Origin: an uncultured Alistipes sp.
GTDB taxonomy: Bacteria; Bacteroidota; Bacteroidia; Bacteroidales; Rikenellaceae
Assembly: GCA_900769745.1 (NCBI GenBank)
Contig: CAAGHX010000223.1
Span: 1 to 7,552 of the forward strand
Direction: 5' to 3'
DNA length: 7,552 nucleotides
A program made the translations under genes and the position numbers. This document shows, piece by piece, positions 4,731-7,552 of the stretch. The notes below the pieces were generated by a model. That model did not search any database and was not told where the DNA came from. It saw only the letters and a program-made list of their open reading frames with translations. Position 1 is the stretch's first letter. The number at the start of each line of letters is the position of its first letter.

Positions 4731-5315
4731 CTACAATTTTGAATTTTGAATTTTGAATTTTGAATTATTACTCACAACCTTATCCATCGCTCGGTCGTGC
4801 GGCTCGGTGGGCAACTCATCAAATAGCTGATAATCAAAGCATACACCTATACACTCCGCATGAAATCCCTCGCGCGAGATATATCGGTCGTAATAGCCTT
4901 TTCCACGTCCCAAGCGACCACCATTGCGGTCGAAAGCCACACCCGGCACCACCATCACATCTATCTCCGAAGCCTCGCAAGGCTCACCCGCCTGCGGCTC
5001 GATAATTCCAAACGCACCAACGGCCATCTGCGTCGGCTCATAGTCGTAGAACTCCATCTCGGCCTCGCCATCAGCCATACTCTCCACACGGGGCAAAACC
5101 ACCCTGCAACGACCCTCTCTGGCCAGCTTCTCAACCAAAGGGATAATCTGCACCTCGTCGTTCATAGGCGAAAACAATGCCACCACCGAGGCCTCACGCT
5201 GGGCCAAAATCTCGCCCAAACGCTCGATAAGCAGAGCCGATTTCTGCTGCTTCTCATCCTCGCCAAGCTCCTTGAAACGCTCCTTTACTACCCTACGCAA
5301 CTCTTTTTTTTCCAT
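4731..5315 (-). CDS. 5-formyltetrahydrofolate cyclo-ligase (5,10-methenyltetrahydrofolate synthetase)
   Basis: A 194-residue cytoplasmic enzyme that uses ATP and Mg2+ to convert 5-formyl-THF to 5,10-methenyl-THF, returning a dead-end folate to one-carbon metabolism. It shows the usual N-terminal basic segment MEKKELRR, SPMNDEVQIIPL (49-60) with the folate-site Glu54, FGIIEP (102-107), and the ATP/phosphate signature VPGVAFDRNGGRLGRGKGYYDR (123-144). ELPTEPHDRAMDKVVSN near the end is the normal family terminus. The ATG at 5315 is preferred over an in-frame GTG three codons upstream; another ATG at 5326 gives only a two-codon frame. The last residues, SKFKIQNSKL, come from a 7-bp tandem repeat and look like a recent extension beyond the normal stop. 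It is divergent from sdhC and convergent with the HTH operon, so it is transcribed alone. Confidence 0.93.
   Translation of the reverse strand: MEKKELRRVVKERFKELGEDEKQQKSALLIERLGEILAQREASVVALFSPMNDEVQIIPLVEKLAREGRCRVVLPRVESMADGEAEMEFYDYEPTQMAVGAFGIIEPQAGEPCEASEIDVMVVPGVAFDRNGGRLGRGKGYYDRYISREGFHAECIGVCFDYQLFDELPTEPHDRAMDKVVSNNSKFKIQNSKL
4735..4766. repeat. 7-bp tandem repeat (AATTTTG), about 4.6 copies
   Basis: Four perfect AATTTTG units followed by AATT, 32 bases without a mismatch. It lies inside the 3' end of the folate cyclo-ligase gene and encodes its last residues. Because the unit is 7 bp, gain or loss of one copy would shift the frame and move the stop. Confidence 0.92.
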
Positions 5316-5364
5316 ATTTAGCACATTTTATTCCCTTATTATATATAAATATCCCGCCCGATGT

Positions 5365-5395
5365 ATTGTTATTCTGCAAACAATTATTATCTTTG
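5365..5395 (+). promoter_or_regulatory. Bacteroidota-type promoter of the sdhC/frdC operon
   Basis: A perfect -7 TAnnTTTG (TATCTTTG, 5388-5395) with ATTG at 5365-5368 as -33, spacing 19 nt. Transcription would start near 5402, leaving a leader of about 70 nt, A-rich and without a Shine-Dalgarno, before the ATG at 5474. Confidence 0.7.
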
Positions 5396-5400
5396 CAGAA
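5372..5400. promoter_or_regulatory. Perfect dyad TTCTGCAAA-N11-TTTGCAGAA over the sdhC promoter, candidate operator
   Basis: Nine-bp arms (5372-5380 and 5392-5400) match perfectly across an 11-bp AT-rich spacer, placing arm centres 20 bp apart, two turns on one DNA face. The left arm lies between the -33 and -7 elements and the right arm contains the TTTG of the -7. It lies before the predicted transcript start, so it would act as DNA. No regulator is identified; it does not match the CRP/FNR consensus. Confidence 0.5.
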
Positions 5401-5473
5401 ATAAAGTGGCTAAAAAGACAAAATCGAAAATCAAACAATTTCACAAACAAAAATAAACAAAATCTTTTTAATT

Positions 5474-6214
5474 ATGAGCTGTTTTTTATGCAATTCATCT
5501 CTTGGAAAGAAGTTAGTGATGAGCTTGACAGGTTGCTGCCTTGTTCTCTTCCTTCTCTTCCATATGGCAATGAACCTCGTGGCATTGATTAATCCCGCAG
5601 GTTACAACACTATTTGTGCGTTGCTCGGCGCTAACTGGTATGCCGTAGTAGCAACAGTAGGTTTGGGCGCATTGGTGGTTCTCCACTTTGTGTATGCCTT
5701 CATCCTCACTATCAACAACTACCGCGCTCGTGGTACTCAGCGTTACGCTATTACAGCTAACGAGCCAGGTGTAGAGTGGGCTTCTAAGAATATGCTCGTT
5801 TTGGGCATTATCGTAATCTTGGGTCTTGGCCTCCACCTTGCACACTTCTGGTCAAAGATGATGCTCGTTGAGTTGATGGGTGCAGAGGGCACAATGGTTG
5901 CTGGCGAGTTTGTTCACGCAACAGACGGTGCAACTTTGGTAGCTTTCACATTCTCTAAGTGGTACAACGTAGTACTCTACTTGGTATGGTTGGCAGCTTT
6001 GTGGTTCCACCTCAACCACGGTGTATGGTCTATGTTCCAGACTGTAGGTTGGGCTAACGACACATGGTACCCACGTTTGAAGTGCGCTTCAAAGGTTGTA
6101 TCTACACTTGTTATCTTGGGCTTTGCAGCCGTTATCGTTGGCGCATTCGTTATGAGCATCTGCGGTTGCGGTGTTGAGGTTTGCACCGAGGCTTGCTGCG
6201 GTCACGCTCACTAA
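5474..6214 (+). CDS. sdhC: Succinate dehydrogenase/fumarate reductase cytochrome b subunit
   Basis: A 246-residue membrane anchor of the quinone-linked complex, b558 family with five helices (about 16-38, 57-80, 104-125, 155-180, 205-228). It passes electrons between menaquinone and the SdhB iron-sulfur subunit through two haems b. NSSLGKKLVMSLTG, FHMAMNLVAL, LGANWYAVV, VEWASKNMLVLGI and LWFHLNHGVWSM are family segments. His30, His71, His121 or His124, and His179 or His182 are the candidate haem ligands. The start fits, since relatives begin a few residues before NSS(I/L)GKK. Helix count and the positive loops at 81-103 and 183-204 place the C-terminus outside. That C-terminus is unusual: CGCGVEVCTEACCGHAH, five cysteines and two histidines in 17 residues. 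SdhA follows 32 nt later, and sdhB is expected beyond the window. In gut anaerobes this complex mostly works as fumarate reductase. Confidence 0.95.
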   Translation: MSCFLCNSSLGKKLVMSLTGCCLVLFLLFHMAMNLVALINPAGYNTICALLGANWYAVVATVGLGALVVLHFVYAFILTINNYRARGTQRYAITANEPGVEWASKNMLVLGIIVILGLGLHLAHFWSKMMLVELMGAEGTMVAGEFVHATDGATLVAFTFSKWYNVVLYLVWLAALWFHLNHGVWSMFQTVGWANDTWYPRLKCASKVVSTLVILGFAAVIVGAFVMSICGCGVEVCTEACCGHAH

Positions 6215-6246
6215 TCAATTTTTAGAACAATAAAAAATTAATAGAT

Positions 6247-7552
6247 ATGGCTTTAAAGTTAGATTCTAAAATTCCTGCTGGTGCGTTGGCCGATAAGTGG
6301 AGCAACCACAAAGCAGCAATCAAGGTTGTAAGCCCTGCGAACAAGCGCAAGCTCGACATCATCATCGTAGGTACTGGTTTGGGTGGTGCATCTGCAGCTG
6401 CTTCACTCGGTGAGATGGGCTACAATGTAAAGGTATTCTGCATCCAGGACTCTCCACGTCGCGCTCACTCTATCGCGGCTCAGGGTGGTATCAATGCAGC
6501 TAAGAACTACCAGAACGATAACGACTCTGTTTACCGTTTGTTCTACGATACAATCAAGGGTGGTGACTACCGCGCACGTGAGGCTAACGTATATCGTTTG
6601 GCAGAGGTTTCTAACCTCATCATCGACCAGTGCGTAGCTCAGGGTGTACCTTTCGCTCGTGAGTACGGCGGTCTTTTGGCTAACCGTTCATTCGGTGGTG
6701 CACAGGTATCACGTACATTCTATGCTCGTGGCCAGACCGGTCAGCAGCTTCTTTTGGGTGCTTATGCAGCTCTTAACAAGGAGATCGCAGCTGGTTCAGT
6801 AAAGAGCTACCCACGTCACGAGATGTTGGACATCGTTGTTGAGGATGGCGAGGCTAAGGGTATCATCGCTCGTAACTTGGTAACAGGTGAGATCGAGCGT
6901 CACGGTGCTCACGCTGTGGTTATCGCTACAGGTGGTTACGGTAACGTATTCTTCCTCTCAACTAACGCTATGGGTTCTAACGGTTCTGCAGCATTCCAGT
7001 GCTACCGCAAGGGTGCAGGTTTCGCTAACCCATGTTTTACTCAGATTCACCCAACATGTATTCCAATCCACGGTACACAGCAGTCTAAGTTGACTCTTAT
7101 GTCTGAGTCATTGCGTAACGACGGTCGTATCTGGGTTCCTAAGAAGATGGAGGATGTTGAGGCATTGCGCAAGGGTACAAAGCAGCCTTCACAGATTGCT
7201 GAGGAGGATCGCGACTACTACTTGGAGCGCCGTTATCCTGCATTCGGTAACTTAGTACCACGTGACGTTGCATCACGCGCAGCTAAGGAGCGTTGCGACG
7301 CTGGTTACGGTGTAAACGAGACAGGTTTGGCAGTATTCCTCGATTTCAAGACAGCTATCGAGCGTTTGGGTAAGGATATCATCAAGCAGCGTTATGGCAA
7401 CCTCTTCGATATGTATGAGGAGATCACAGACGTGAGCCCATACGAGCAGCCAATGCAGATCTTCCCAGCTGTACACTACACAATGGGTGGTATCTGGGTT
7501 GACTACAACTTGATGACTACAATCCCAGGTTTGTATGCTATTGGTGAGGCTA
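6247..7552 (+). CDS. sdhA: Succinate dehydrogenase/fumarate reductase flavoprotein subunit, 5' part (runs off window)
   Basis: The frame opens at ATG 6247 and is uninterrupted to the window end (435 codons); the full protein should be about 650 residues. The subunit carries covalent FAD and interconverts fumarate and succinate on the cytoplasmic side. Visible features are the Rossmann motif VGTGLGGASAAASL (41-54), HSIAAQGGINAA (74-85) with His74 as the FAD-linking histidine, FTQIHPT (264-270), SESLRNDGR (286-294), the proton-donor region LVPRDVASRA (336-345, Arg339) and VHYTMGGI (409-416, His410). The long N-terminus before the Rossmann motif and the overall sequence are typical of the Bacteroidota type paired with a five-helix SdhC. 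It follows sdhC by 32 nt without a terminator, so they share the promoter at 5365-5395. Direction of catalysis cannot be told from sequence; frdA is an equally valid name. Confidence 0.97.
   Translation, partial: MALKLDSKIPAGALADKWSNHKAAIKVVSPANKRKLDIIIVGTGLGGASAAASLGEMGYNVKVFCIQDSPRRAHSIAAQGGINAAKNYQNDNDSVYRLFYDTIKGGDYRAREANVYRLAEVSNLIIDQCVAQGVPFAREYGGLLANRSFGGAQVSRTFYARGQTGQQLLLGAYAALNKEIAAGSVKSYPRHEMLDIVVEDGEAKGIIARNLVTGEIERHGAHAVVIATGGYGNVFFLSTNAMGSNGSAAFQCYRKGAGFANPCFTQIHPTCIPIHGTQQSKLTLMSESLRNDGRIWVPKKMEDVEALRKGTKQPSQIAEEDRDYYLERRYPAFGNLVPRDVASRAAKERCDAGYGVNETGLAVFLDFKTAIERLGKDIIKQRYGNLFDMYEEITDVSPYEQPMQIFPAVHYTMGGIWVDYNLMTTIPGLYAIGEA

Noticed and set aside
6215..6246. AT-rich imperfect hairpin between sdhC and sdhA as a terminator
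   Set aside because: The stem is A/T only and weak, and the two genes are expected to be cotranscribed.
7273..7476. 67-codon minus-strand frame within sdhA
   Set aside because: Shadow of the sdhA coding frame; no features of its own.

Overview
The window looks like a piece of a Bacteroidales-type chromosome (phylum Bacteroidota). The support is a GH92 mannosidase beside a lipoprotein with sialidase-type Asp-boxes, a five-helix SdhC/FrdC cytochrome b followed by a Bacteroidota-style SdhA/FrdA, near absence of Shine-Dalgarno sequences, and two promoters matching the Bacteroidota consensus (TTG near -33, TAnnTTTG near -7). I cannot name genus or species.

Layout. (1) 2-1387 (+): the C-terminal part of a GH92 alpha-mannosidase, cut by the window edge. 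A likely bidirectional terminator (1410-1453) separates it from the convergent gene 1481-2563 (-), a lipoprotein with a sialidase-type beta-propeller. Both suggest host glycan breakdown. (2) 2564-2834: a divergent intergenic region holding a strong plus-strand terminator with no plus-strand gene before it, then a promoter overlapped by a TGTAAA-N6-TTTACA dyad. (3) 2835-4661 (+): a compact operon of three related small four-helix membrane proteins (called A, B and C here) and a 66-residue XRE-type helix-turn-helix protein. It was rearranged by a tandem duplication. A 109-bp segment (end of A, spacer, start of the next gene) is present twice at 97% identity, and the start of the HTH gene is also present twice, once as a remnant fused to the end of A. 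The genes between these near-identical flanks, B and C, are strongly diverged. The junction has created a 36-codon ORF with a good Shine-Dalgarno sequence whose stop overlaps the start of gene C. (4) 4731-5315 (-): 5-formyltetrahydrofolate cyclo-ligase, its C-terminus extended by a 7-bp tandem repeat. (5) 5474 to the window end (+): sdhC/frdC and the first 435 codons of sdhA/frdA, the quinone-linked fumarate reductase/succinate dehydrogenase. Its promoter is overlapped by a perfect 9-bp dyad.

The part most likely to be undescribed is region 3. The proposed model (inference) is that the HTH protein represses its own operon through the dyad at 2760-2777, and that the membrane proteins, which share a cytoplasmic (C/K)EDEM or VEDEM motif between helices 2 and 3, sense a membrane or envelope signal and control the HTH protein. 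The duplication, diverged middle and expanded outer loop of B suggest that the membrane component is under diversifying pressure.
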